Shown: positions 53,626 to 63,861, counted from the first letter of the stretch. The stretch: 64,000 nt of DNA from Brumimicrobium sp035497735 (GCA_035497735.1 DATJCX010000058.1:93222-157221), one strand, 5' to 3'. Numbers and translations: made by a program. The notes: generated by a model from the letters alone, not told the origin.

Positions 53626-54222
53626 ATGAAAAGTATATTCTACCATTTACTCGTGCTATCAATGGGTTTATTTTTATTTTCTTGCACCAATAGCGAGAAT
53701 AAAGTTGACGAACTTATCGTTATCTATGAGGAAGACGAAGAATTGGATGATTTTGAAGGATTTATCCTAACGCCTTACGGTATTAACGCAATGATTTATT
53801 TGCCAGACGAAACTGCAAGTATCGGCGCTTCTACAGATGTCGAAGTTTTACACGACTTAAACAGCTTTGAATGGGAATTGAAAGTTGGACCGAATTTCCA
53901 CATGATAATTGAAGACTGGGGAGATGATAGCTTTCAAGAATACATCAAAAACGTAGAAAATCAAAACATTCACACAATCGAATATTTAGCAAAGGAAGAA
54001 AACTTTATTTATTATAAGGCAACGCTTAAGGTAAAAGGAAGTATCGAAAATAAAAATGTTGGCGTAAATCATGAAACCTATCACGTAGCGGCGCAACACA
54101 CGATTAATGGTGTGAATTATGTTTTTAAAACAAACAATGATGGTCACACCAAAGCGGTTGCTGATTACATGGCAAAATCAGTTAAAAGTGTGAAAGAAAT
54201 AGAGGTAAAACCTGCGGTTTAA
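53626..54222 (+). CDS. Hypothetical lipoprotein
   Basis: 198 residues with a signal peptide and lipobox (MGLFLFSC, Cys at about residue 20). The mature part is acidic (IYEEDEELDDFEGF) with no recognised family. A TACCTTTG -7 box about 20 bp before the ATG supports a separate promoter. It is convergent with the LETM1-related gene, 8 bp between the stops. Confidence 0.7.
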   Translation: MKSIFYHLLVLSMGLFLFSCTNSENKVDELIVIYEEDEELDDFEGFILTPYGINAMIYLPDETASIGASTDVEVLHDLNSFEWELKVGPNFHMIIEDWGDDSFQEYIKNVENQNIHTIEYLAKEENFIYYKATLKVKGSIENKNVGVNHETYHVAAQHTINGVNYVFKTNNDGHTKAVADYMAKSVKSVKEIEVKPAV

Positions 54223-54230
54223 ACCACACC

Positions 54231-55472
54231 TTATATTTCGTTCTTTTTAAATGCAGAAGGAATTAAATCTGGAATTATCTTTAAAATGATAGGTAATAAT
54301 ATCATTCCACCTGGCAACATAAAAATAGCCAATGCAGGAACGGATTTAATAATATCCTTAAACTGAGTCTTTACTTTTTCTTTCTCTTCAGCCGTCAACT
54401 CTTCTGTAAAAGATTTATTTACCAAACTAATTAACTCTTTACTTTCCTTAAGTTCATCAATCAGTTTATCCTTATTTCGTCCTAGAATTTTAATCCAACG
54501 TTTTGAAAAGTTACTATACAGTTGCTCATAAGAAGACTTATCTTGCAGAAAAACAATTTTATCATTGTTATTCATGATAAAACGGTTGATAATCATAATT
54601 GAATGCTCCAGTTTTTCTTCCGGTAATTTCAAATAATTACACAAAGCGCGAAGTTCAACCATTTCTTCGTTGACCACAGACAAGTCCGAATGAACTGCCA
54701 TCACGGCAATGTCTAACAAGTACAGTTTATATAAATCCGCTGCATCTTTTGGAATGGTGATATCTGCTAAAACAAACTCTCTATTCTTTAGCTTTTGATA
54801 AAATTCTGCAATTTCGACATCCGTCAACGACGATGCTTCTATATAAGTAGCAATAATTTGCTGCTCCAAAGGGGTCAATACCTCATCAGCTACTGCCATC
54901 GTTGCAACAACCTGAAGTGCGCCATTTATAAAAGCTCCTTCGCTTTCTTCCAACTGCTTCTCATTCAAAAGAAACAAACGGAAAGCCATAATATCTAGAT
55001 AAACAAGACTGTTGCTAAAGTAACTTACCCACAACTGATTCGTTATGGAACGCTTCACGTGGATACGACTTTTGATAATTCGTTCGAGCTTGATGCTTTC
55101 CGAATCTTTAAAGAAAAATTTTAAGATATTTAAGGAATGTTTAGGTTTAAATTGCTGGTAAAAAACCAATAATGCGTCAATAAACTCTTCTTTTGATAAG
55201 GTTTCACGTTCAGAGATATAAACCAAAATCAAACTCTCTAGTAAGAGTAAGGACAGTTTTTCATCATTTGTCCAACTCTCAGAGATTTCATTTTTACAAA
55301 AAAGAAAGTCGATGGGATAACCAAAAATGATTCCGGTATCGAAGAAAACACTGTGTAGAAACTCTGCCTTGCTTAAATCTGTAGATTCGGTCCAAGGCAA
55401 TAGATCGACTTCCCCTGATTCAATCAAAGAAAAGTATTTATAAATCCAATTTTTCGCTCCTGGTTGTAACAT
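54231..55472 (-). CDS. LETM1-related protein
   Basis: 413 residues. A TerB-like helical segment (about 185-245: GALQVVATMAVADEVLTPLEQQIIATYIEASSLTD) and a C-terminal LETM1-type hydrophobic motif (VKTQFKDIIKSVPALAIFMLPGGMILLPIILKIIPDLIPSAF) are visible. Bacteroidota proteins with this layout are annotated as LETM1-related biofilm-associated proteins; the role of the bacterial family is not settled. One strong membrane segment near the end suggests membrane association. It is monocistronic. Confidence 0.8.
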   Translation of the reverse strand: MLQPGAKNWIYKYFSLIESGEVDLLPWTESTDLSKAEFLHSVFFDTGIIFGYPIDFLFCKNEISESWTNDEKLSLLLLESLILVYISERETLSKEEFIDALLVFYQQFKPKHSLNILKFFFKDSESIKLERIIKSRIHVKRSITNQLWVSYFSNSLVYLDIMAFRLFLLNEKQLEESEGAFINGALQVVATMAVADEVLTPLEQQIIATYIEASSLTDVEIAEFYQKLKNREFVLADITIPKDAADLYKLYLLDIAVMAVHSDLSVVNEEMVELRALCNYLKLPEEKLEHSIMIINRFIMNNNDKIVFLQDKSSYEQLYSNFSKRWIKILGRNKDKLIDELKESKELISLVNKSFTEELTAEEKEKVKTQFKDIIKSVPALAIFMLPGGMILLPIILKIIPDLIPSAFKKNEI

Positions 55473-55604
55473 CTTAACTTATCACTAATTGTGAAGTACA
55501 AAGTTACTGAAATAGATATCAAATTCATATAAAACGGAAAAGTTTTTCCTTACTCTCCCTTGAAAACCTAAGCAGTAATAAAATTTGAAATTGTAAATAA
55601 AGTG

Positions 55605-55612
55605 TATTTTTG
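55605..55612 (+). promoter_or_regulatory. Promoter -7 box of the 282-aa lipoprotein gene
   Basis: TATTTTTG fits TAnnTTTG, 22 bp before the ATG; TTTG at 55584-55587 could be the -33 element (17-bp spacing). Confidence 0.6.
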
Positions 55613-55634
55613 GCTTTTAAAATAAAAGAGGTTT

Positions 55635-56483
55635 ATGTACAAGTTCATCTTTTCGTTACTCAGTATAGTTATTTTACTACAAAGTTGCTCAACACCATCA
55701 AAAGTTGCTCTTCCAAAAGAATTAAATGAGAGTTCTGCATTGGCAGTCTATAATGATTTATTTCTAACCGTTAACGACTCAGATAATGAACCTATCATTT
55801 TTATCTTTAATAAGAAAGGAGAAATAACACATCAATCTTACGTTAAGAATTCTTTCAATTGGGATTGGGAAGCATTGGCTTACGATGGAGAAAAGTATTT
55901 ATACATTGGTGATATCGGAAATAATTTAAACGACAGAAAAGATTTACGCATTTTTAGAGTTGAAATGGAAGAGGTAATGCAGAAAGACAGCGTAATTGCC
56001 GAGATAATCAATTTTAACTATCCAGATCAAGTTAATTTCCCTCCAGCAAAAACTGACCTTTATTATGATGCAGAGGCAATGATAGTAAAGAATGATGAAA
56101 TCTTAATCTTCACTAAAAACAGAACAGTACCCTTCGATGGAATTTCAAAAGTTTACAGCATTCCTACTACTTTAGGCACCTATGAAGCAAAGTATTTATA
56201 CGACCTGCAACTTCCAGCAACACTTTGGATTGAAGAAAGCATAACAGATGCCTACTATTATAAGGACGAACTCTATATTCTGACATATTCTAAATTGTAT
56301 CGCTTTAAATGGCAAAACAACAGTTGGGTAAAGCAGAAAGAATGGCTACACGATTCCATTTCTCAAAAAGAAGGAGTAGCTGTTAACAGAAAACACATCT
56401 ATATAACAGATGAGGACAACGAAAACTTTGTTGATTTCATGAAAGTCAAGGGAAATTTCTTGTACACAATGAAGCGCAAATAG
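55635..56483 (+). CDS. Hypothetical lipoprotein, possible beta-propeller
   Basis: 282 residues. Signal peptide with lipobox (IVILLQSC, Cys at about residue 18). The mature chain repeats short units such as FLTVNDSDNEPIIFIFNKKGEI, WEALAYDGEKYLYIGDIGNN, DAEAMIVKNDEILIFTKNR and GVAVNRKHIYITDEDNE, a pattern typical of beta-propeller blades. No specific family is recognised. It stands upstream of the small cytochrome-oxidase-subunit-like gene (36 bp gap). Confidence 0.7.
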   Translation: MYKFIFSLLSIVILLQSCSTPSKVALPKELNESSALAVYNDLFLTVNDSDNEPIIFIFNKKGEITHQSYVKNSFNWDWEALAYDGEKYLYIGDIGNNLNDRKDLRIFRVEMEEVMQKDSVIAEIINFNYPDQVNFPPAKTDLYYDAEAMIVKNDEILIFTKNRTVPFDGISKVYSIPTTLGTYEAKYLYDLQLPATLWIEESITDAYYYKDELYILTYSKLYRFKWQNNSWVKQKEWLHDSISQKEGVAVNRKHIYITDEDNENFVDFMKVKGNFLYTMKRK

Positions 56484-56519
56484 ACAAGCTTCTAAAAAGT
56501 CTAAACTTCTGTTTGTTAA

Positions 56520-56762
56520 ATGAAAAACTCATTAACGAATGTCTATATAGCCCTCATCATTTTAACACTTGCCGCTTCTTTTCTGTCGGGAGCTGGAATA
56601 AGTACGAGGGTTGTAATAACGATTATTTTAATTTCGATAGTTAAGTTTATTGCCGTAGGTTTTGAATTCATGGAATTAAAGAAAGCCCACAGATTTTGGA
56701 AAACCGTTTTTATAATTTACAGTCTTGTAATCGGTGGACTTTTTATGATTTTGCTTGGTTAA
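56520..56762 (+). CDS. Small membrane protein, cytochrome c oxidase subunit IV-like
   Basis: 80 residues, almost entirely three membrane segments (VYIALIILTLAASFLSG, RVVITIILISIVKFIAVGFEFMEL, TVFIIYSLVIGGLFMILLG) with the motif FxFMELKKAHRFWK between the second and third. This resembles the prokaryotic cytochrome c oxidase subunit IV family. No other oxidase gene is nearby, so it is an orphan and the call rests on the motif and size. Confidence 0.75.
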   Translation: MKNSLTNVYIALIILTLAASFLSGAGISTRVVITIILISIVKFIAVGFEFMELKKAHRFWKTVFIIYSLVIGGLFMILLG

Positions 56763-56858
56763 TAATCATAAAAAACGAAAAATAAAGAATTAGAGCAGTC
56801 CCAATCCTTTATTTCCTCATGGCTTTTTATTACTTTCGGGTTTTAAAACAAAAACTTC

Positions 56859-58136
56859 ATGGCACAATACGAAAACACAATTGAATTTGCACGTTCAAAA
56901 GATCAAAACGACCCATTAAGAAAATGGAGAAACGAATTTCTCTTCCCAACCTTTATCGACAAAGAAGTAATTTACTTTACAGGAAACTCACTGGGTTTAC
57001 AACCTAGAAAAACAAGAGAGTACCTTAACGCTGAACTCGACGAATGGGCAAAGTGGGGAGTAGAAGGACATTTTGATGCTAAGCGTCCATGGTTTTCGTA
57101 TCATGAATTTTTAACAGAAAAAGCCGCTAAAGTCGTTGGTGCAACAAATAAAGAAGTGGTAATTACACACTCTTTGACAACAAACATTCACCTTTTAATG
57201 GTTTCTTTCTATCGTCCTGAAGGAAAAAGAATAAAAATATTATGTGAAGGGAAAGCCTTTCCTTCCGACCAATACGCATTACAATCACAAGCAAAACATC
57301 ACGGATACGACCCTAAAGATGTTATCGTTGAAGTATTCCCAAGAGAAGGTGAACACTTGATTCGTCAGGAAGATATCAATGCCAAAATAGAAGAACTTGG
57401 AGATGAATTAGCAGTTATCATGTGGGGTGGATTAAACTATTACACAGGACAGTTTTTTGATCTAAAAGCAATCACAGAAGCAGGACATAAAGTAGGTGCA
57501 AAAGTTGGATTCGACCTAGCACATGCCGCAGGGAATGTTAAACTAAAACTACACGATTGGAATGTAGATTTTGCTGCATGGTGTACTTACAAATACATGA
57601 ATTCAAGTCCTGGTGGAGTTGCCGGCTTATTCGTTCACGAGAATCACGTTACCAACGATGAAATCATCCGCTTTGCAGGTTGGTGGGGACATAACAAAGA
57701 AAGACGCTTCTTGATGGAACCAGAATTTCAACCAATTCAAAGTGCAGAATCATGGCAAATGAGTAACGCTCCTATCATAGGGATGACAGCACACTTGGCA
57801 TCATTAGATATTTTCGATGAAGTAGGAATGGATGCTATCAGCACGAAAAGAGAAGATTTGACTGCTTACTTAGAATTTGTAATCAATGAAATTTCCAATT
57901 CTTCAGATACGGTAAACTTTGAAATCATTACGCCAAAAAATCCAAAAGAAAGAGGTTCGCAATTGAGCATCTTGGTTCATGGACAGGGTCGCTCATTATT
58001 CGATACAATCACAAAAGAAGGGGTTGTTGCGGATTGGCGCGAACCTAACGTTATTCGAATTGCTCCAGTTCCATTGTATAATTCTTACGAAGATTGCTAT
58101 CGATTTGGGGAAATCCTAAAAAATGCTATTCAATAA
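56859..58136 (+). CDS. kynU: Kynureninase
   Basis: 425 residues, standard length. It cleaves kynurenine or 3-hydroxykynurenine to anthranilates and alanine with PLP, in tryptophan breakdown. Family motifs: YFTGNSLGLQPRKTREYL, ELDEWAKWGVEGHFDAKRPW, VVITHSLTTNIHLL, GFDLAHAAGNVKLKLHDWNVDFAAWCTYKYMNSSPGGVAG (PLP Lys in YKY) and the C-terminal RSLFDTITKEGVVADWREPNVIRIAPVPLYNSYEDC. No other kynurenine genes are adjacent. Confidence 0.95.
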   Translation: MAQYENTIEFARSKDQNDPLRKWRNEFLFPTFIDKEVIYFTGNSLGLQPRKTREYLNAELDEWAKWGVEGHFDAKRPWFSYHEFLTEKAAKVVGATNKEVVITHSLTTNIHLLMVSFYRPEGKRIKILCEGKAFPSDQYALQSQAKHHGYDPKDVIVEVFPREGEHLIRQEDINAKIEELGDELAVIMWGGLNYYTGQFFDLKAITEAGHKVGAKVGFDLAHAAGNVKLKLHDWNVDFAAWCTYKYMNSSPGGVAGLFVHENHVTNDEIIRFAGWWGHNKERRFLMEPEFQPIQSAESWQMSNAPIIGMTAHLASLDIFDEVGMDAISTKREDLTAYLEFVINEISNSSDTVNFEIITPKNPKERGSQLSILVHGQGRSLFDTITKEGVVADWREPNVIRIAPVPLYNSYEDCYRFGEILKNAIQ

Positions 58137-58190
58137 ATTAGTTGTAGCGAATGTTTAATCTTTCGACGGTACTTTTACAACTAAATAAGT

Positions 58191-58198
58191 TATCTTTG
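58191..58198 (+). promoter_or_regulatory. Promoter -7 box of polA
   Basis: TATCTTTG matches TAnnTTTG, 85 bp before the polA ATG. A convincing -33 element is not seen. Confidence 0.5.
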
Positions 58199-58283
58199 AA
58201 AGAAATCTTTCCATTTCTTCCAAGAAATAGTAGAGGATATAGACAATTAATAACTTGTAGCTTTTTAACTTTCAAATAAAATT

Positions 58284-61094
58284 ATGCTTACTCCAAAAAT
58301 CGATAAAAAACTTTTCTTATTAGATGCCTTTGCATTGATATATAGATCCTATTATGCTTTTGTGAAAAATCCAAGAATCAATTCCAAAGGAGAAAACACA
58401 TCCGCTGCTTTTGGTTTTACATTGGTGTTGCTAGATATTATAGAAAAAGAAAAGCCTACACACTTGGCAGTAGCGTTTGACCCGCCGGGAGGTGCAGCAA
58501 AACGAATTGAAATGGATGAGAATTACAAGGCACACCGAGAGGAAATGCCGGAAGACATTCGCAACATGATTGAACCGATTAAAAGCATCATCAAAGCGCT
58601 AAACATTCCTATCCTTATAGAGAATGGACATGAGGCAGATGACGTTATAGGAACATTGGCAAAGTTAGCTGAAAAAGAAGGCTTTACTACATACATGATG
58701 ACTTCAGACAAAGATTTTGGTCAATTGGTAACTGAAAAATCTTTCGTTTATAGACCCGGAAGAGGAAAAAGTCCTGTTGAAATCTGGGACATCGATAAAG
58801 TAAGAGAAAAATTTGAAGTAGAAGATACTTCACAAGTGATAGACATTCTTGGTATGTGGGGTGATGCTGCAGATAATATACCAGGAATTCCAGGTGTTGG
58901 AGAAAAAACAGCAAAAGCTTTAGTTAAAAAATATGGCTCTTTGGAAGGGCTTTATGAGAATGTTGAAGACTTAAAAGGGAAACAAAAAGAAAACGTTATC
59001 AACTTTAGAGACCAAGCATTCCTTTCTAAGAAATTAGCGACGATTATCACTGACTTGGAGATTCCTTTTGAACCAGAAAAGTTAAAAATAACACCTTATG
59101 ATGCTGATGCTGTAAGGGAAGTTTTCACAGAACTTGAATTTAGAAGTATAGCCAAAAGAGTTTTAGGAGAAGAATTAACAGTAACAGCAACCAGCACCCT
59201 TAGCGATGACGGTCAGCTCAACCTTTTTGCAACAAGTCATGCAACACCAGAAGTTGTTGAAGAAATAGAAACAACAGAACTAAAGTCTTACGAGACTGAA
59301 AAGCCAAACTATCATTTTGTTGATACAGAAGAAAAGCAAAAAGAACTCGTTTCATTGCTTTTAAAGCAGAAATCTGTATGTTTTGATACAGAAACGAACA
59401 GTTTAGAGGCAAGAAATGCCGATTTAGTGGGAATTGCATTCTCTTTTAAAACAAAAGAAGCATATTACGTTCCCTTTCCAGAAGATTTTGAAGAAGCAAA
59501 AGCACTTTTACAACTGTTTGCACCCTATTTTGAGTCAGAAAGTGTAGAGAAGGTCGCGCATAACATCAAATATGATGAACAAGTCATCAATCGTTATGAC
59601 ATCAAAATACGTGGTCCAAGATTCGACACGATGATTGCACATTATTTGCTTTCTCCTGATGGAAAACATGGAATGGATTTCCTTGCTGAATATTATTTAA
59701 GATATCAAACCATTCCAATTGAAGATTTACTTGGAAAGAAAGGGAAGAACCAGAAAACCATGCGTGATATTGAACAAAAAGATATCGTTCGCTATGCTGG
59801 AGAAGATGCGGATATCACTTGGCAATTAAAAGAATTATTCGAGCCAGAAATACAAAAAGACCATCTCAAGCATTTATTTTACGAGATTGAAATGCCACTT
59901 TCTGAAGTGTTAAAAGCAATGGAGCAGGAAGGGATTAATTTAGATGTTGCGCATTTAAAAACTTTCTCAGAAGAATTAGCAGTCGACCTAGATGAACTAG
60001 AAAAGAAAATTCTTGAATATGCTGGAGAAGACCTAAACGTTAATTCCCCTAAACAATTAGGAGAAATTTTATTTGAAAAATTAGAAATTAGCAAGAAAGC
60101 GAAGAAGACAAAAACAGGTCAATATTCAACCTCCGAAGAAACTTTACAAGCACATATCAATGATCACCCAATCATTCCATTGATTTTGGACTATCGTTCA
60201 TTGAGAAAACTGAAAAGCACTTACGTTGATCCACTTCCAGAATTAATTGATGAAAAAGACGGTAGATTACACACGCATTATATGCAAACCGTAGCTGCAA
60301 CAGGAAGATTAAGTTCAACCAATCCAAACTTGCAAAACATTCCTATTCGAACAGAAAGAGGAAGAGAAATGAGAAGAGCTTTTATCGCTAAAAATGATGA
60401 TTATTTATTGATGGCGGCTGACTACTCTCAAATAGAATTGAGAATTATGGCAGCATTCAGTCAGGACAAAAACATGATGGAAGCGTTCAATAATAATTTA
60501 GACATTCACACAGCAACAGCGGCGAAAGTTTATGACATTAATATTGAAGATGTAAGCAAAACACAGCGTAGCAATGCTAAAGCAGTAAACTTTGGTATTA
60601 TATACGGGCAATCTGCATTTGGATTAGCGCAAAACTTGGGGATTTCTAGAAAAGAAGCCAAGGAAATCATCGATAGCTACTTTGCACAATATCCAACGAT
60701 AAAAGCTTACATGAGCGAAGTGAAAGAGGAAGCAAAAGAAAAAGGATATGTTGAAACGATTATGCAACGTAGAAGATACTTGCCAGACATCAATTCAAAC
60801 AATGCCATTGTAAGAGGATTTGCCGAACGAAATGCAATTAACGCACCTATCCAAGGAAGTGCGGCAGACATTATCAAAGTTGCAATGATTAACATTTATA
60901 AAAGAATGAAAAAGGAAAATCTTCAGTCTAGAATGTTATTGCAAGTACATGATGAATTGGTCTTTGATGTTCTTAAATCAGAAAAAGATATCATGGCAAA
61001 ATTAGTAAAAGAAGAAATGGAGAATGCTGTTGGTCTTAGTGTTCCATTAATCGTCGAGATGGACTTTGCCGAAAACTGGCTTGAAGCACATTAA
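58284..61094 (+). CDS. polA: DNA polymerase I
   Basis: 936 residues, full three-domain size. The 5'-nuclease domain (about 1-290: FLLDAFALIYRSYYAF, GHEADDVIGTLAKLAE, MTSDKDFGQLV, WGDAADNIPGIPGVGEKTA) is intact. The 3'-5' exonuclease (about 345-540) keeps its acidic residues (CFDTETNSLE, HNIKYDEQV, YAGEDADITW), so proofreading is probably active. The polymerase domain has motifs A (DYSQIELRIMAAF), B (RSNAKAVNFGIIYG) and C (VHDELVFDV). It removes RNA primers and fills repair gaps. Confidence 0.97.
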   Translation: MLTPKIDKKLFLLDAFALIYRSYYAFVKNPRINSKGENTSAAFGFTLVLLDIIEKEKPTHLAVAFDPPGGAAKRIEMDENYKAHREEMPEDIRNMIEPIKSIIKALNIPILIENGHEADDVIGTLAKLAEKEGFTTYMMTSDKDFGQLVTEKSFVYRPGRGKSPVEIWDIDKVREKFEVEDTSQVIDILGMWGDAADNIPGIPGVGEKTAKALVKKYGSLEGLYENVEDLKGKQKENVINFRDQAFLSKKLATIITDLEIPFEPEKLKITPYDADAVREVFTELEFRSIAKRVLGEELTVTATSTLSDDGQLNLFATSHATPEVVEEIETTELKSYETEKPNYHFVDTEEKQKELVSLLLKQKSVCFDTETNSLEARNADLVGIAFSFKTKEAYYVPFPEDFEEAKALLQLFAPYFESESVEKVAHNIKYDEQVINRYDIKIRGPRFDTMIAHYLLSPDGKHGMDFLAEYYLRYQTIPIEDLLGKKGKNQKTMRDIEQKDIVRYAGEDADITWQLKELFEPEIQKDHLKHLFYEIEMPLSEVLKAMEQEGINLDVAHLKTFSEELAVDLDELEKKILEYAGEDLNVNSPKQLGEILFEKLEISKKAKKTKTGQYSTSEETLQAHINDHPIIPLILDYRSLRKLKSTYVDPLPELIDEKDGRLHTHYMQTVAATGRLSSTNPNLQNIPIRTERGREMRRAFIAKNDDYLLMAADYSQIELRIMAAFSQDKNMMEAFNNNLDIHTATAAKVYDINIEDVSKTQRSNAKAVNFGIIYGQSAFGLAQNLGISRKEAKEIIDSYFAQYPTIKAYMSEVKEEAKEKGYVETIMQRRRYLPDINSNNAIVRGFAERNAINAPIQGSAADIIKVAMINIYKRMKKENLQSRMLLQVHDELVFDVLKSEKDIMAKLVKEEMENAVGLSVPLIVEMDFAENWLEAH

Positions 61095-61169
61095 ATTAGC
61101 TAGTTAACAGGAGATTATTAAACAATAATAAATAAAATAAAGTTGAACAGAATACTAAACCTATATCCT

Positions 61170-61457
61170 ATGAAAAAGCTATCAGAAGAAGAAATCGAAA
61201 AAAGAATGGAAGCCTTAGAAGGTTGGGAATACGTAGATAACGCAATCCAAACTTCTTTTGAATTCGAAAATTTCAGAGAAACATTCTCTATTATGACACT
61301 TATTGCCTTTGAATGTGAAGCGCAAGAGCATCATCCAGATTGGAGCAATGAGTACAACATTCTATACATCAGTCTAAGCACACATGAGGCGGGCGGTGTA
61401 ACAGAAAAAGATTTCAAACTAGCACACAGCATCGAAGATATTATTGACTCTGAGTAA
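61170..61457 (+). CDS. 4a-hydroxytetrahydrobiopterin dehydratase (pterin-4a-carbinolamine dehydratase)
   Basis: 95 residues from the ATG at 61170; a TTG nine codons upstream is the other possible start, but the ATG gives the usual MKKLSEEEIEKRMEALEGWEY N-terminus and length. The enzyme regenerates pterin cofactor after aromatic amino-acid hydroxylation. Active-site residues: EHHPDWSNEYNILYISLSTHEAGGVTEKDFKLA, with the EHHP motif. No hydroxylase is adjacent. Confidence 0.92.
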   Translation: MKKLSEEEIEKRMEALEGWEYVDNAIQTSFEFENFRETFSIMTLIAFECEAQEHHPDWSNEYNILYISLSTHEAGGVTEKDFKLAHSIEDIIDSE

Positions 61458-61634
61458 GGAGAATTTCAAAGCGCTAGCAGAAGGGCTTAAATCCAGTCTG
61501 TGTTTATTATTACAAAACTGATTTTTTGCTTATTCCTGAGCGAAATAATTCCTTTCGTCCTTTTTTGACCGTAAAATTCGAACTAAAATCATATCTTTAT
61601 GACTTTGTCAAAAAATCACGAAAAACTATTAATA

Positions 61635-63701
61635 ATGCAACGATATAAAAGTTATGTACAAGGGCAATGGCTAGACGGTGAAGGTACCGAATCTCAATTG
61701 TTCAACGCAATCACAGGAGAATTAGTGGGTGAAGTTTCCAGCAAAGGGTTTGATTACGATGCGATTTTAAATCACGGTCGTACAACTGGAGGGAAAGTAT
61801 TAAGAAAAATGACTTTCCACGAACGCGGAAACATGCTGAAAGCTTTGGCTTTATATTTATTAAAAAGAAAAGAAAAATACTACCAAGTCAGTGCTTGGAC
61901 TGGAGCTACGCGTGTAGATTCATGGATTGATATCGAAGGAGGAATTGGGAATTTATTTGCCAACGCTTCATTGAGAAGACAATTCCCAGATTTACCTTAT
62001 TATGTAGACGGTCAAGCTGCACCGCTTTCTAAAAACGGAACGTTTATCGGTCACCATATCATGACACCTAAAGAAGGAGTTGCGGTTCACATTAACGCAT
62101 TTAACTTCCCAGTTTGGGGAATGCTTGAGAAGATTGCTGTTAACTTACTTGCGGGTGTTCCTGCAGTGGTTAAACCTTCAAGTGTTACGAGTTTCCTAAC
62201 TCAGGTAGTAGTAGAAGATATCATCGAATCTAAAATTTTACCGGAAGGTTCTTTACAGTTAATCATGGGATCTGCAAGAGAGATGATAGACCATGTAAAG
62301 AATTCAGATGTCGTTTCATTTACTGGAAGCGCAAGCACTGGATTAATGTTAAAATCCAATCCTGTATTAATTAAAGAAGGTGTTCCATTCAACCTAGAGG
62401 CAGATTCATTGAACGCTGCAATTTTAGGAGAAAAAGCAACACCAGGAACCGCAGAATTCGATTTATTCGTAAAAGAAGTGGTTAGAGAAATGACGGTGAA
62501 AGCTGGACAAAAATGTACTGCAATTCGTCGTATTTTTGCACCTGAAGATTTAATGGATGACGTACAAGCTGCAATCGCTAAAAGACTATCTGGCGTTGCA
62601 ATTGGAGACCCTTCTCAAGAAGGAGTACGAATGGGTGCTTTAGCTTCTATCGACCAAGTAAAAGCAGTTAGAGAAAGTGTTGAGGCTTTAGCAGGATCAC
62701 AAGATATTGTTTTTGGAAACTTAGATGAATTTAATGTGGTAGGTGCTGATAAATCAAAAGGAGCTTTCTTCTCTCCTATCCTATTTAGAAATGACAATCC
62801 ATTCCAAAATATAGGTGTACACAACATCGAGGCTTTTGGACCAGTTTCTACCATCATGCCTTACAAGAATTTAGAAGAGGCAATTGAATTATCGAAATTA
62901 GGTAAAGGTTCATTGGTTTCTTCTATCGTAACACCATGCGATAAAGAAGCAAAAGAATACGTTTTAGGTGCTGCAAGTATGCACGGACGTATCTTAGTAT
63001 TGAACGAGAAATGTGCCAAGGAAAGTACAGGACACGGTTCACCACTACCATTGTTAACTCACGGTGGTCCAGGTCGTGCTGGAGGTGGAGAAGAAATGGG
63101 TGGAAAACGTGGAGTAATGCATTACTTACAAAGAACTGCTATTCAAGGACATCCAACTACAATCACAGCGATTACGGAAGTATTCCAACAAGGAGCAGAA
63201 GGAAATATTCTAGAAGAACATCCATTCACAAAATACTTTGAAGAAATTCAAGTTGGAGACCAATTGCTTACCGAAGAACGCTTGATCACGACTGATGATA
63301 TCAACCAATTCGCAGCTTTAAGTGGTGATAATTTCTATGCACATAAAACAGATACAAACTTTGAAGGAACGATGTTCGATGAGCAAGTTGCACACGGCTA
63401 TTTCTTAATGAGTGCAGCAGCGGGTCTATTCGTTCATAGTTACGAAATGAATCCAGTTTTATTAAATTACGGTATTGATGAACTACGATTCACAAAACCA
63501 ATGTATGCTGGTTCAAAAATGAAAGTTCGCTTTACTTGTAAAGAAAAGGTAACAACGGATGTAACACCTAAAGAAGATGATCCAAGAACAAATATAAAGC
63601 GAGGGATTGTAAAATGGTTGGTGGAGATGTTAGACGATACGGAGGAGCCGTTGGTGGGGATTGCGACTATTTTGACGATGGTGAAAACAAAAGAACAATA
63701 G
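61635..63701 (+). CDS. paaZ: Bifunctional aldehyde dehydrogenase / enoyl-CoA hydratase (PaaZ)
   Basis: 688 residues from the ATG at 61635. An ATG at 61599 is in frame, but a -7-like TATCTTTA box overlaps it, which would place the transcript start after it; the second ATG also starts directly with the family N-terminus QRYKSYVQGQW. The N-terminal about 520 residues are an aldehyde dehydrogenase (INAFNFPVWGMLEKIA, SFTGSASTGL, GQKCTAIRRIF with catalytic Cys, FGPVSTIMP); the C-terminal about 150 are a MaoC-like hotdog hydratase (FAALSGDNFYAH, VAHGYFLMS). It opens and oxidises the oxepin ring in phenylacetate breakdown. Other paa genes are not in the window. Confidence 0.93.
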   Translation: MQRYKSYVQGQWLDGEGTESQLFNAITGELVGEVSSKGFDYDAILNHGRTTGGKVLRKMTFHERGNMLKALALYLLKRKEKYYQVSAWTGATRVDSWIDIEGGIGNLFANASLRRQFPDLPYYVDGQAAPLSKNGTFIGHHIMTPKEGVAVHINAFNFPVWGMLEKIAVNLLAGVPAVVKPSSVTSFLTQVVVEDIIESKILPEGSLQLIMGSAREMIDHVKNSDVVSFTGSASTGLMLKSNPVLIKEGVPFNLEADSLNAAILGEKATPGTAEFDLFVKEVVREMTVKAGQKCTAIRRIFAPEDLMDDVQAAIAKRLSGVAIGDPSQEGVRMGALASIDQVKAVRESVEALAGSQDIVFGNLDEFNVVGADKSKGAFFSPILFRNDNPFQNIGVHNIEAFGPVSTIMPYKNLEEAIELSKLGKGSLVSSIVTPCDKEAKEYVLGAASMHGRILVLNEKCAKESTGHGSPLPLLTHGGPGRAGGGEEMGGKRGVMHYLQRTAIQGHPTTITAITEVFQQGAEGNILEEHPFTKYFEEIQVGDQLLTEERLITTDDINQFAALSGDNFYAHKTDTNFEGTMFDEQVAHGYFLMSAAAGLFVHSYEMNPVLLNYGIDELRFTKPMYAGSKMKVRFTCKEKVTTDVTPKEDDPRTNIKRGIVKWLVEMLDDTEEPLVGIATILTMVKTKEQ

Positions 63702-63828
63702 GTGGATTCTTCAAAAATGGGAAACTGCTGCGTTGTTTTCAAATGTCGAACTAAGTCACATACTTTAGTATGCTCCTGTCGTTCTCATTTTTAACGCCTT
63801 GCATTATCCTCATTTTTGAAGAATCCAC
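63702..63828. repeat. Terminal-inverted-repeat element, copy A
   Basis: A 127-bp element bounded by perfect 18-bp inverted repeats (GTGGATTCTTCAAAAATG at 63702-63719 and CATTTTTGAAGAATCCAC at 63811-63828), starting at the base after the paaZ stop. An inner palindrome, CATACTTTAGTATG, is inside. The RNA would fold as a long hairpin and could end paaZ transcription. No coding capacity is credible. Confidence 0.85.
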
Positions 63829-63861
63829 TACTTTATTTTGATACTTGTTCTTTTGAAAACT

